From the NCBI GenBank assembly GCA_902564695.1, contig CACFCB010000002.1, positions 26,502-90,501 on the forward strand: a stretch of 64,000 nucleotides of DNA, written 5' to 3'. The stretch is from an uncultured Prochlorococcus sp. GTDB lineage: Bacteria; Cyanobacteriota; Cyanobacteriia; PCC-6307; Cyanobiaceae. Below, one piece after another: positions 38,619 to 48,650 of the stretch (its first letter is position 1; each line of letters begins with the position of its first letter). Under the pieces are notes generated by a model that ran no database searches, had not been told where the DNA came from, and was given only the letters and a program-made list of their open reading frames with translations. A program made the translations under genes and the position numbers.

Positions 38619-39080
38619 TTGTCTTCTCCAGCCTCTTATCACCGCACTCATTCCTCTCCATTGGAGTCAGGCCTTCGTCAAGATGGTAAAAGAATGACGC
38701 CTCAAAGAAAAAAAGTTCTCTCTTTGTTTGAAGCAATCGGCTCTGGAATTCATCTAAGTGCTGAAGAAGTTCATTCAAAATTAACAGATTCTGGTGAGCG
38801 AGTCTCTCTTGCGACTATTTATAGAACATTAAGGCTTTTAGTTAAAATGACTTTTTTGAATGAATTAGATTTAAGTGAAGGAGGAAATAGGTTTGAGCTA
38901 CTTAGTCATGAGCATCCTGATCATCATCATTTAATTTGTATTCGCTGCGGTAGGACAGAAGAATTTGAAAATAATGAAGTTATAAATGCAGGTCAAGAGG
39001 CTGCTAAAAACTTTGGATTTAAATTATTAGAATCTTCTCTTAATGTAAGAGCTTTATGTCCTTTATGTTTGACTAAATAA
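38619..39080 (+). CDS. Fur-family metalloregulator (Fur/PerR/Zur type)
   Basis: DNA-binding repressor of the Fur family, 153 residues from a TTG start (the only candidate before the conserved region besides an internal ATG at residue 26). The winged helix includes MTPQRKKVLSLF (26-37) and VSLATIYRTLRLL (62-74), the recognition helix. The dimerisation domain has the metal site HEHPDHHHLICIRCG (98-111) and structural-zinc cysteines Cys107/Cys110 and Cys147/Cys150. Whether it senses iron, zinc or peroxide cannot be decided by eye. A perfect palindrome in its own promoter points to autoregulation. It is convergent with arsS. Confidence 0.9.
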   Translation: MSSPASYHRTHSSPLESGLRQDGKRMTPQRKKVLSLFEAIGSGIHLSAEEVHSKLTDSGERVSLATIYRTLRLLVKMTFLNELDLSEGGNRFELLSHEHPDHHHLICIRCGRTEEFENNEVINAGQEAAKNFGFKLLESSLNVRALCPLCLTK

Positions 39081-39088
39081 ACTTGTTT

Positions 39089-40033
39089 TTAACTTAATTC
39101 TCCCCCGCAACTTGAACCCGCTCCCGCAGTACAGCCAAAACAATGATTTCCTATTGAGATAGGATTATTTCTTAAAGAAGTAAATGGAGTTAGTAAATCA
39201 TTCAAATGATTTATTTTGCCATTTTTTCTAATGCCAAGCTGCTGATTGAAATCACAATCATATAAGTATCCTCTCCAGTCAACACTAAGAGTAGTTTTAC
39301 ACATAACTGAATCAAGATTTTTGGTATTATGATTATTTTCAAGTAATTCATTATATTCTTTAAGTTTTCCTATTTGATGCAAATAACTTTCATATCTATT
39401 TATTGGCATATTTGCTAAAACGAATAAATTTGAGAAGGAAATATTATATCTAGCTTTAAGCTCAAATCTATATTTATCTTCTAATTCTTTTTGTGATGGA
39501 GGAAGCTGAGGATTACTAGGATTGTATACAAGATTCAATATTAAACCAGAATCTTTAATGCCATAACCATAAGTGTTAAGCTCTTGAAGTGCTGAAATAC
39601 TTTTTTCAAATACACCTATCCCTCTTTGCTTGTCTACATTATCTTTCAAATAACATGGAAGCGATGCGGTTATTTGAACTTTATTAAATGCTAGAAAATG
39701 TGTTAGGTTTTCATGTCCAGGTTCTTTGAGTATCGTTAAATTACATCTATCCATGACTTCAACATTTAATTTTCTAACCTCTGTTACCAGTTGCTTGAAT
39801 TTGGGATGAAGTTCAGGAGCCCCCCCCGTTATATCTAAGAGTTTAATATTATTATTTTTTATGACATTAGGTATAATCTTTATTATTTCATTACTCATCA
39901 TTTCTTTTCTATTTGGACCAGCATTTACATGACAATGACTACATGCTTGATTACATTTGTAGCCAATATTTATTTGCAAAGTATCAAGATCACTCCTTTT
40001 GATGTGGGGGAATTTTGTTTTTAGTGCTTCCAT
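39089..40033 (-). CDS. arsS: ArsS-type radical SAM protein (arsenosugar biosynthesis)
   Basis: Radical SAM enzyme of the ArsS (DUF3641) family, 314 residues. The [4Fe-4S] cluster site is Cys27-x3-Cys31-x2-Cys34 in GYKCNQACSHCHVNAGP, and LLDITGGAPELHP is the SAM-binding GGE-like strand. The C-terminal domain is cysteine-rich (NHCFGCTAGAGSSCGGEL), typical of the family. In cyanobacteria ArsS acts on the methylated arsenic product of ArsM to make arsenosugar precursors (family knowledge). No arsM was recognised in the window. The upstream gene on this strand is the stpA-type phosphatase, 82 bases away. Confidence 0.88.
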   Translation of the reverse strand: MEALKTKFPHIKRSDLDTLQINIGYKCNQACSHCHVNAGPNRKEMMSNEIIKIIPNVIKNNNIKLLDITGGAPELHPKFKQLVTEVRKLNVEVMDRCNLTILKEPGHENLTHFLAFNKVQITASLPCYLKDNVDKQRGIGVFEKSISALQELNTYGYGIKDSGLILNLVYNPSNPQLPPSQKELEDKYRFELKARYNISFSNLFVLANMPINRYESYLHQIGKLKEYNELLENNHNTKNLDSVMCKTTLSVDWRGYLYDCDFNQQLGIRKNGKINHLNDLLTPFTSLRNNPISIGNHCFGCTAGAGSSCGGELS

Positions 40034-40115
40034 AATTACTAATTTATTATTAATGTTTCTTAATTATTATAGTTTGATTATTTATTTTCGCGAGGAAATT
40101 TCATTAAATATTTAA

Positions 40116-41318
40116 CTAACCTTCTTCAATATTTCTTACCAATTCTTTAAACCATTTTATATATTCTTCTGGGCCATTATTCATAATCATACTGAATTTC
40201 AAGTCATCATTAGGATCACTAATACCTTTCATGCTGTTGCCTTCTATTCTTGGTCTGAAAACTTCTTCATTTCCACTGCTGACAAATATAACTTGATTTG
40301 GCTTTTTATATTCTTTGCCTAATTCCTGAATCATAGTTAAGAAACCTCTGTCACTTCCACCTCGAAGCCAAGATTTTGTTCTTGAATCTTGTATTGAAGT
40401 AACTGTGTCTCCGACTCCGATCAACAGAGGCATTTCGTTAATAGGAATCTTGTCTTTGCATAAAGTTATTAAACCTTCAATTGTTTTTGGTGCATTCCTG
40501 ACATTAAATGTTTTTCCAAAAGGATAAATACCAGTTTTAAGTGATATATAATTATTCAAAAGAACTAAAAGCCCAGCCTCTTTTATTGCCCCCTTGATTA
40601 TCAACTGAATATCTGTTGTTCCAAAATCATTTTCAGTTGCATATTTCATTATCTCTTTCCCTTCTTTTATTCCTAGGTTAGGCATCATATGTAAATAAAA
40701 TGATCCCTCTAATCCATATTTTCTTGAATCTTCAAGTAAATTATTCATTATGTTGTGCATTATTATCTGTAAATCTTTTAATTTATCAAAATCATTTTTT
40801 ATATAATTAAATATTTCATTGAAATTTATAGTTGGGGTGAAGCGTGTATCACAAATTGCTACTTCAATTAATTGATTTCTTTTTTCGGCTTCTATATTTG
40901 GAAACAAAGATTTTAGTTCAGTTGTTAACAATGATCTCATCTTATCTGGTACTTTTGCTAAGAAATCAATCTCAATACTTTTTAATCCTGGATGAGATAT
41001 ATTACTGAATCTATCTTGTAATTCGACTCCGCAAGCTGCTAGTCCAGGTAAATAAAGACCATTATTTTTTGCTTCTGTTTTAGAATTAAGTGCTTTTTCA
41101 ACTAGTCTATTAACTCCTCTTCGCCCTTCATGCTCACCACAAGTTAAAACTGAAAACTTTTCTTTTAGTTTTGAGGCTGCAATAATATATTCTTTGCTTA
41201 TCTCTCTTTTAAGAGGGTCTTGAACCAAAGGAATGCATACTCCATCTAGGTCTTGAACTATTAAAATACCATCCTCTTTTAAAATAGTCCTAATAACTTC
41301 TTCCTTACTTGCTAACAT
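40116..41318 (-). CDS. stpA: StpA-type glucosylglycerol-3-phosphate phosphatase family protein
   Basis: HAD-fold phosphatase of 400 residues resembling cyanobacterial StpA, which dephosphorylates glucosylglycerol-3-phosphate to the compatible solute glucosylglycerol. The nucleophile region is LIVQDLDGVCIPLVQDPLKRE (Asp23, Asp25), then VLTCGEHEGRRGVNRLVE, LYLPGLAACGVELQDR, TTDIQLIIKGAIKEAGLLVLL and the metal-binding VGDTVTSIQDSRT, followed by GGSDRGFLTMIQELG. No ggpS partner is in the window, so the true substrate may differ. It is divergent from a two-gene operon, sharing a 167-base regulatory region. Confidence 0.85.
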   Translation of the reverse strand: MLASKEEVIRTILKEDGILIVQDLDGVCIPLVQDPLKREISKEYIIAASKLKEKFSVLTCGEHEGRRGVNRLVEKALNSKTEAKNNGLYLPGLAACGVELQDRFSNISHPGLKSIEIDFLAKVPDKMRSLLTTELKSLFPNIEAEKRNQLIEVAICDTRFTPTINFNEIFNYIKNDFDKLKDLQIIMHNIMNNLLEDSRKYGLEGSFYLHMMPNLGIKEGKEIMKYATENDFGTTDIQLIIKGAIKEAGLLVLLNNYISLKTGIYPFGKTFNVRNAPKTIEGLITLCKDKIPINEMPLLIGVGDTVTSIQDSRTKSWLRGGSDRGFLTMIQELGKEYKKPNQVIFVSSGNEEVFRPRIEGNSMKGISDPNDDLKFSMIMNNGPEEYIKWFKELVRNIEEG

Positions 41319-41454
41319 TTTTATAAAAGAAGCTATGGTATCTTTTTATTCTAAATCAAATTATATCTATTGAATAGTTCCTATTCTTAATGCTGATAGA
41401 TTAGAATATTGATTTGATAATAATAACTCTTTATAAAAGTTTGATACGATTGTA

Positions 41455-41460
41455 TATAAT
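41455..41460 (+). promoter_or_regulatory. Candidate -10 box of the divergent forward operon
   Basis: A consensus TATAAT lies 25 bases before the GTG start of the unrecognised gene, giving a leader of roughly 20 bases. No good -35 at 16-18 bases was found. A short exact inverted repeat, GAATAG-TTC-CTATTC, lies upstream in the same 167-base divergent gap. Confidence 0.4.
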
Positions 41461-41485
41461 GAATGCTTCTGCATGCAAATAAACT

Positions 41486-43045
41486 GTGTTTGAGGAGAAC
41501 TTAACTAATAGCTTTTTTAATAAGCCATTTACAAGTGAGTCTGTTTCTAAGAGGCTTCAAGAGGTATTGAATGGAAAAGTTGGATTTTATAGTGTTGGAC
41601 TTTATCCTGCGTCTCTTGCATATAATTGTGCTATGCAAAATCAGGGTTTAAATATTCTTTTAGCTCCTAGAATTGGTAGAGAATTGTTTGGAGCTTTTTC
41701 GCAAAATGATCTTGCTGAAATGAATGAAGATATAAAAAATAAAATAAAGAGAATGGCAATTGCAAAGAATAATAAATATAATACTCTAGAAGATCTAATA
41801 ATAAATTGTGAATTAGTAATTTTAAGTTCTAATAGTAAACATATAATAAATGACGTAAATTTAACATTTAAGTTAAGAAAAAAACTTAATCGGGAGAATG
41901 TTCTAATTGCTTGCTTGGTTGGATCTTTTTGTTACGATGAGCAACTGAATGAGTCTTATGTACTCTGTGAAAAATTTAATAGCCTAGCCTTTTTTTCGGG
42001 ATTTCATCGTCATGGAGCCCTTCGAAATCCATTAGACAGCTTCACAGCAAATTTTTGTCATCCTAATGCAATGAATGCATTATTAGGAGCAAAAATATTA
42101 GATAAAATTTCCCCAAATATACAAGTCTCTCCCGGCGTTCATAATGTTGAAGGTCAATACATAAAAGCTGCTAAAAATATTTCTTCAATCTTCGCTGGTT
42201 TTGGTCATACTTTTCATAAGAGGAATCCTGGATTATTGCCAACTTTACTAACCCTTTTATTAGATCAATGCTTGGATCAAGCTGCCTATGTTTCTATGCG
42301 AAGGAGTGACCGAGAGACTTTTTATAAGCAACAACCTTTTTCTATTACTGAACTTGGATATGGCGTGCAACGTATAGAAGCTTCTCTATTTCGTAATGGT
42401 GATTTTGTATCAGTTAGAGATCATACTTTTAGCCAATTAACTGCAATGGTTGCTGATGTACGAGGAAGCATGATGTTACCTGTTAGCGGAAAACCAACTA
42501 GGAATTTTCAAGCGGGTGAAGTCTTAGCAGAAAAAATGAATGAATATAAGAGATGTCCTGAAAGCGTTGAAGAGTTTATCCTATGGTGCGAGAAGTCTGA
42601 CCTTAAACGTGGCGCATTAGAGGGAATCAATTCATTGGCTTATTGGCCTGATATTATTAAAAAGTATTTGATTCCATTTCATGATTCTTCAATGATAAAT
42701 CTTTTATATATGTGTATAATTGGGCCTAAGAATATTAAAAAAGATATTTATAATGTTATGACTAATAGCAGAGAATTGACAAATTATTGTCAAGAATCTG
42801 TAAGACCAATTCAAAGTAAGCGAATATCTAATTCAATTAATAACTTACATTTAAATAGTGCTGTTAATTTTATAACAAAGTCCCTTAATAATCAAGATCA
42901 TTCCTTCATGGAATTAAATGAAATTAACTTTGATAATCCAACAAAGTCAAGTGCTAAGCCTATATATATTAAAGTTATGGATTATATTGAGTATTATCTG
43001 ACTGAGTTTAATTTATCAAATAAAACTAATTTCTATGAATTTTAA
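41486..43045 (+). CDS. Unrecognised conserved protein, possibly NAD-binding dehydrogenase-like
   Basis: A 519-residue soluble protein that I cannot assign. The N-terminus (KVGFYSVGLYPASLAYNCAMQNQGLNILLAP) could be a degenerate Rossmann strand-helix-strand but lacks GxGxxG; ELVILSSNSKHIINDV follows as in dehydrogenases that sort a ligand. The middle, VSPGVHNVEGQYIKAAKN, GHTFHKRNPGLLPTLLTLLLDQCLDQAAYVSMRRSDR, looks like a well-conserved helical catalytic domain with several histidines, loosely similar to opine/glycerol-phosphate dehydrogenase C-domains. The start is GTG. It overlaps the kinase-like gene by 11 bases and is divergent from stpA. Confidence 0.6.
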   Translation: MFEENLTNSFFNKPFTSESVSKRLQEVLNGKVGFYSVGLYPASLAYNCAMQNQGLNILLAPRIGRELFGAFSQNDLAEMNEDIKNKIKRMAIAKNNKYNTLEDLIINCELVILSSNSKHIINDVNLTFKLRKKLNRENVLIACLVGSFCYDEQLNESYVLCEKFNSLAFFSGFHRHGALRNPLDSFTANFCHPNAMNALLGAKILDKISPNIQVSPGVHNVEGQYIKAAKNISSIFAGFGHTFHKRNPGLLPTLLTLLLDQCLDQAAYVSMRRSDRETFYKQQPFSITELGYGVQRIEASLFRNGDFVSVRDHTFSQLTAMVADVRGSMMLPVSGKPTRNFQAGEVLAEKMNEYKRCPESVEEFILWCEKSDLKRGALEGINSLAYWPDIIKKYLIPFHDSSMINLLYMCIIGPKNIKKDIYNVMTNSRELTNYCQESVRPIQSKRISNSINNLHLNSAVNFITKSLNNQDHSFMELNEINFDNPTKSSAKPIYIKVMDYIEYYLTEFNLSNKTNFYEF

Positions 43046-44198
43046 TAAAATAAAAAAAATCCATAGAAATTTTTTTATTAATAGTAGGGTTATAAAAATA
43101 GAGAAATTAATAAGTGGTAATATTAACAAGACCTATATTATTGAACATGAATCCAGAGGAAGAAAATCAAAATATATTCTGCAATGTTTAAGTAATATTT
43201 TTGATTCTCATGAGATCTTAAATAATAATCATAAATTGTTAACAGATTACATGAGTGAGAAATTAAAAAATAATTATTTTACTATTTCCGATACTAGATG
43301 GGACGTGCCTGCTTTGATTAAATGTAATTCAAGTAACTTTTTTGTTTTTCCTTTTGAGGAAAATTATTGGCGAGCGATTAAATATATAGGAGGGACTTTA
43401 ACTTTAAACTTTTTAGAAGATAGTAATATGGCATATCAAATAGGACTTGGCCTTGCGAAATTCCATTTTATTCTTCAGGATTTTCAGAGTTCAAGAATAA
43501 TAAGCACTATTAAGAACTTTCATAATACAAACTATTATATTGATCAATATTTAATTAGTCTTCAAGACTTTGATTTTTCAAGACTTGATAACAAATTAGT
43601 AGAAAGAGTTAATATATTAACTAATAATTTGTTGTTTCATGTTGAATATGTTAAATCTCTGACACTTTTGTTTGATAATGAATCGCTTGATAATCAGTTG
43701 ATACATGGTGATCCAAAGTTAAGTAATTTTTTAATTGATTTTAATCAAAGATTTGTTGTCTCTTTAATTGATCTAGATACTGTTTCTTCTGGTTATTTGT
43801 TAACTGATTTGGCTGATTGTATCCGTTCGATTTGTAATGTATCAGGTGAGGATCCTGATGATATTGAAAGTGTTTTTTTTGATAATAATTATTGTATTTA
43901 TTTTTTGAGAGGTTATTTTTCGATGATTGATGATATGAACCTTTCTAAGTTTAGACTTCTGCCTGAATTTATATATGTTATTACTTTTGAATTGAGCATT
44001 AGATTCATTACAGATTTCTTAAAGTCAAATTCGTACTTTAAAGTTGATTACGATACTCAAAATTTATTCAGGGCTGAGGTTCAATTTCGACTCCTAAGTA
44101 GCTTTATTTCTCAATCTTCTAATTTGTTAGGAGATCTTGAGAGGCTTGGGATTGTGTCAAACTCTACTTTTGCTTTCGATGTACAAAAACTTATCTAG
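43035..44198 (+). CDS. Aminoglycoside-phosphotransferase-fold kinase (N-acetylhexosamine-kinase-like)
   Basis: A 387-residue protein of the APH/choline-kinase fold, most like bacterial N-acetylhexosamine 1-kinases. The N-lobe has LISGNINKTYIIEHESRG and KYILQCLSNIF (ATP-binding lysine region). The catalytic loop is LIHGDPKLSNFLIDF (Asp226), and the metal-binding LIDLDTV with Asp245/Asp247 follows. A sugar or polyol kinase is plausible; the substrate is unknown. It overlaps the preceding gene by 11 bases, so the two surely form an operon. Confidence 0.78.
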   Translation: MNFNKIKKIHRNFFINSRVIKIEKLISGNINKTYIIEHESRGRKSKYILQCLSNIFDSHEILNNNHKLLTDYMSEKLKNNYFTISDTRWDVPALIKCNSSNFFVFPFEENYWRAIKYIGGTLTLNFLEDSNMAYQIGLGLAKFHFILQDFQSSRIISTIKNFHNTNYYIDQYLISLQDFDFSRLDNKLVERVNILTNNLLFHVEYVKSLTLLFDNESLDNQLIHGDPKLSNFLIDFNQRFVVSLIDLDTVSSGYLLTDLADCIRSICNVSGEDPDDIESVFFDNNYCIYFLRGYFSMIDDMNLSKFRLLPEFIYVITFELSIRFITDFLKSNSYFKVDYDTQNLFRAEVQFRLLSSFISQSSNLLGDLERLGIVSNSTFAFDVQKLI

Positions 44199-44252
44199 GG
44201 TTTCAGAATAACCATCTTTTCAGTAAGGTGAAATTAATATTAATTTTTTCTA

Positions 44253-46327
<2,075 letters not shown>

Positions 46328-46334
46328 TTTCTAA

Positions 46335-46340
46335 AAGGAG
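46335..46340 (+). promoter_or_regulatory. Ribosome-binding site of metA
   Basis: AAGGAG 8 bases before the metA ATG is one of the few strong Shine-Dalgarno sequences in the window and fixes the start at 46349. Confidence 0.7.
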
Positions 46341-46348
46341 AGAGATAG

Positions 46349-47242
46349 ATGGCTTTAATACTTCCACGTAGTTATCACAAAATATCATCAGTTGAAAAAA
46401 ATCATATTTCTTGGATAGAGCCTGAATTAGCAGAAAGACAGGATATCAGACCTCTTAGAATAGGGATATTAAATATTATGCCTCTGGGTAAACAATACGA
46501 ATTCAACTTGTTGCACCCTTTAGGACTCTCTCCTCTGCAAATAGAACCTATATGGATAAGATTAAAATCTCATTCATATAAAACTTGGGATCTTGAACAT
46601 CTAAAAAATTTGTATGTTCATTGGGAGGAAGCCATGTCACCAACCCCTCTAGATGGATTAATTATTACTGGAGCACCCGTAGAGCATCTACCTTTTGAAG
46701 AAGTCAAATATTGGAATGAATTAGTAAGTCTAATTGAGGAATCAAGATTGAAATGTGCTAGTACCCTAGGGTTGTGCTGGGCTGGCTTCGCAATGGCGTA
46801 TATGGCTGGAGTAGAAAAAAAGAATTTTAATAAAAAACTTTTTGGTGTATACCCAATGAGGAGTCTTGTTCCTGGTCACTCTTTAATGGGAACTCAAGAT
46901 GATGAGTTCCTTTGCCCTCAAAGTAGGCATGCTGGCTTGCCTGATGTTGAAATGGAAAAAGCAGAAAAGAAAGGCAAGCTAAGATTATTGGCTTATGGGG
47001 ATGAAGTAGGATATACCATCTTCGAAACACCAGACCAAAGACAGTTAATGCATTTAGGACATCCTGAATATAATGTAGACCGATTGAAATCTGAGATGGA
47101 AAGAGATAAAAAAAGAGGCGATGTACCTCCTCCTGAAAATTTTGATTTGAAAAAATCAAATACATCATGGAGATCACATAGGAACTTATTATTTCAACAA
47201 TGGTTGTGGTTCTGTTATCAACGTGTAAGTCTAAGTGTTTAA
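46349..47242 (+). CDS. metA: Homoserine O-acyltransferase MetA (predicted acetyl-CoA specific)
   Basis: First committed step of methionine synthesis, acylation of homoserine. It has 297 residues. The catalytic cysteine is Cys143 in TLGLCWAGFAMAYM, and LMHLGHPEYNVDR supplies the catalytic histidine. Near residue 112 the sequence reads ITGAPVEHLPFEEV: a Glu at the position known to discriminate acetyl-CoA (Glu) from succinyl-CoA (Gly) in this family. That suits the neighbouring O-acetylhomoserine enzyme MetY. The C-terminus is longer and less conserved. A strong AAGGAG lies 8 bases upstream. Confidence 0.93.
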   Translation: MALILPRSYHKISSVEKNHISWIEPELAERQDIRPLRIGILNIMPLGKQYEFNLLHPLGLSPLQIEPIWIRLKSHSYKTWDLEHLKNLYVHWEEAMSPTPLDGLIITGAPVEHLPFEEVKYWNELVSLIEESRLKCASTLGLCWAGFAMAYMAGVEKKNFNKKLFGVYPMRSLVPGHSLMGTQDDEFLCPQSRHAGLPDVEMEKAEKKGKLRLLAYGDEVGYTIFETPDQRQLMHLGHPEYNVDRLKSEMERDKKRGDVPPPENFDLKKSNTSWRSHRNLLFQQWLWFCYQRVSLSV

Positions 47243-47294
47243 CTTTATTAAATTAATTAAGGTTTAGATTTTCTTTTGAGATAAATAAATTTAA

Positions 47295-48560
47295 TTATTT
47301 TAAAGGTGGCATTAAGTTTCTTGGATCATTACTTGCTTTGATTTCTTTTAATTTTGGAAGCCAATCTTTGAATGCTAATGATAATTCTTTTTGATGCCAT
47401 GATAAATGCGGGTGTATTTGTGCAAGATGCACACCTGGGCATATGAATTCTAGGTTGCCCCAAGATTCCTCCATCCATTTAAGAGTTTTATTTCTCTTTG
47501 ACTGATCGTATGCTTCCCAAGCTCCATTAATCCAGGGTTTCCAGATCGCATCGCGATGAATAAATGAAGTATCTATTTCATTAGAATTTGTTAAACCTCC
47601 TAATTGCTGAGAAGCTATATAGCAACTTTTATTAGGTCTTTTATCTATTAGTCTTTTTAAAATTTTTAATACTTTTAAATTATTCTTTTGCCAAGCCGGG
47701 CCTAGTAATCCCAAAACTTCAGAATGGTTTGAATTATTATATCTAGAATTTTTTAAGCTTAACTTTGGTAATGAGTTCATATGACTAATTTTATTAATAG
47801 TTCGATTACAAGTGAATGGTAATTTTTCTAATAAGTTAATAAGTTTTGCTTCATGATCAATATTTAAAACTTCACCAATTGCATGAGCAAAAATATTATC
47901 TCCCCATATCCATTGTAAGCTAAGACAATTTGGCCAACTTTCTGCCTGATTAATACATTCTGAAAGCTGAGAAAATGAAAGATTAGCTGTCCAACTCAAT
48001 ATTGGTCTTAATGGTTGAGTTTTTAACTTTACTTTTGTGATTATGCCAAGAAATATAGCTGCACCAGATAGGGCTTTCCATTCAAGGGATAATCCTTTTG
48101 GTGAAGTCGGTCGAAATAAATGAAACTCTTTTCCATTCCCCCAAAAACCTTTGATTTCCATTATTTGATCAATTGCTAGTCCTCTACTTCTACTTAGAGG
48201 ACTTATTCCACCTGTCAGGATATATCCCATGCCTGGTATCCCAGATAATCCTATAGGGAAACTTCTTTTATGCTTTCTTAAAAAATCGGATAAATCTCCC
48301 ATCGTTACTCCTGCCTCTATCTCTACATGCTTTTTTTCTAAATCAAAAGATATTTCTTGGTATTTTTTTCTGAGGTCTAGGATCCAATGATTATTTGCTG
48401 CGGCTCTACTTGTAGTACCTCCACTGGATACTAAAAACTCATTGGAAGTTCTTTGGGATGATATTAATGATTGGAATAACTCTGTGTTTACTTCTTCGAA
48501 AACCCCAAGGATATCACTGTCATTGGAGTTTTGGTTTGGTAGAGATAGAAGATTTTTAAT
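47295..48560 (-). CDS. FAD-linked oxidase (GlcE-like) with apparent ATT start
   Basis: FAD-dependent oxidoreductase of the PCMH type, resembling glycolate oxidase subunit GlcE. The downstream part reads MGDLSDFLRKHKRS... with the FAD segment LTGGISPLSRSRGLAIDQI, but coding clearly continues upstream of that Met to 48560: FLVSSGGTTSRAAANNH, WILDLRKKYQ and VEIEAGVT form the missing N-terminal half of the FAD-binding domain. No ATG, GTG, TTG or CTG occurs between the stop at 48576-48578 and that region. An AAGGAG (48567-48572) lies 6 bases before an ATT, the best start. The full length is then 421 residues, normal for the family. Confidence 0.75.
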   Translation of the reverse strand: MKNLLSLPNQNSNDSDILGVFEEVNTELFQSLISSQRTSNEFLVSSGGTTSRAAANNHWILDLRKKYQEISFDLEKKHVEIEAGVTMGDLSDFLRKHKRSFPIGLSGIPGMGYILTGGISPLSRSRGLAIDQIMEIKGFWGNGKEFHLFRPTSPKGLSLEWKALSGAAIFLGIITKVKLKTQPLRPILSWTANLSFSQLSECINQAESWPNCLSLQWIWGDNIFAHAIGEVLNIDHEAKLINLLEKLPFTCNRTINKISHMNSLPKLSLKNSRYNNSNHSEVLGLLGPAWQKNNLKVLKILKRLIDKRPNKSCYIASQQLGGLTNSNEIDTSFIHRDAIWKPWINGAWEAYDQSKRNKTLKWMEESWGNLEFICPGVHLAQIHPHLSWHQKELSLAFKDWLPKLKEIKASNDPRNLMPPLK

Positions 48561-48566
48561 AATCTG

Positions 48567-48572
48567 CTCCTT
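48567..48572 (-). promoter_or_regulatory. Shine-Dalgarno of the FAD oxidase gene
   Basis: AAGGAG on the minus strand, 6 bases before the ATT at 48560 (3 bases before an adjacent ATT at 48563). It is strong for this genome and decides the N-terminus despite the noncanonical codon. Confidence 0.5.
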
Positions 48573-48650
48573 TTTCTATAATGAATTCCTTAAGTTGATA
48601 TTTTATAAAACTCTATTCAATTAAAGTAAATTTATAGTCTAAAAAGTATT

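Noticed and set aside
46827..47177. 116-residue frame antisense to metA
   Set aside because: Shadow of metA; Cys/His/Phe-rich without a family.
48300..48302. ATG at 48302 as start of the FAD oxidase
   Set aside because: Conserved FAD-domain sequence (SSGGTTSRAAANNH) continues in frame upstream of it.
48442..48624. 60-residue plus-strand open frame
   Set aside because: Antisense to the newly extended FAD oxidase N-terminal coding region.
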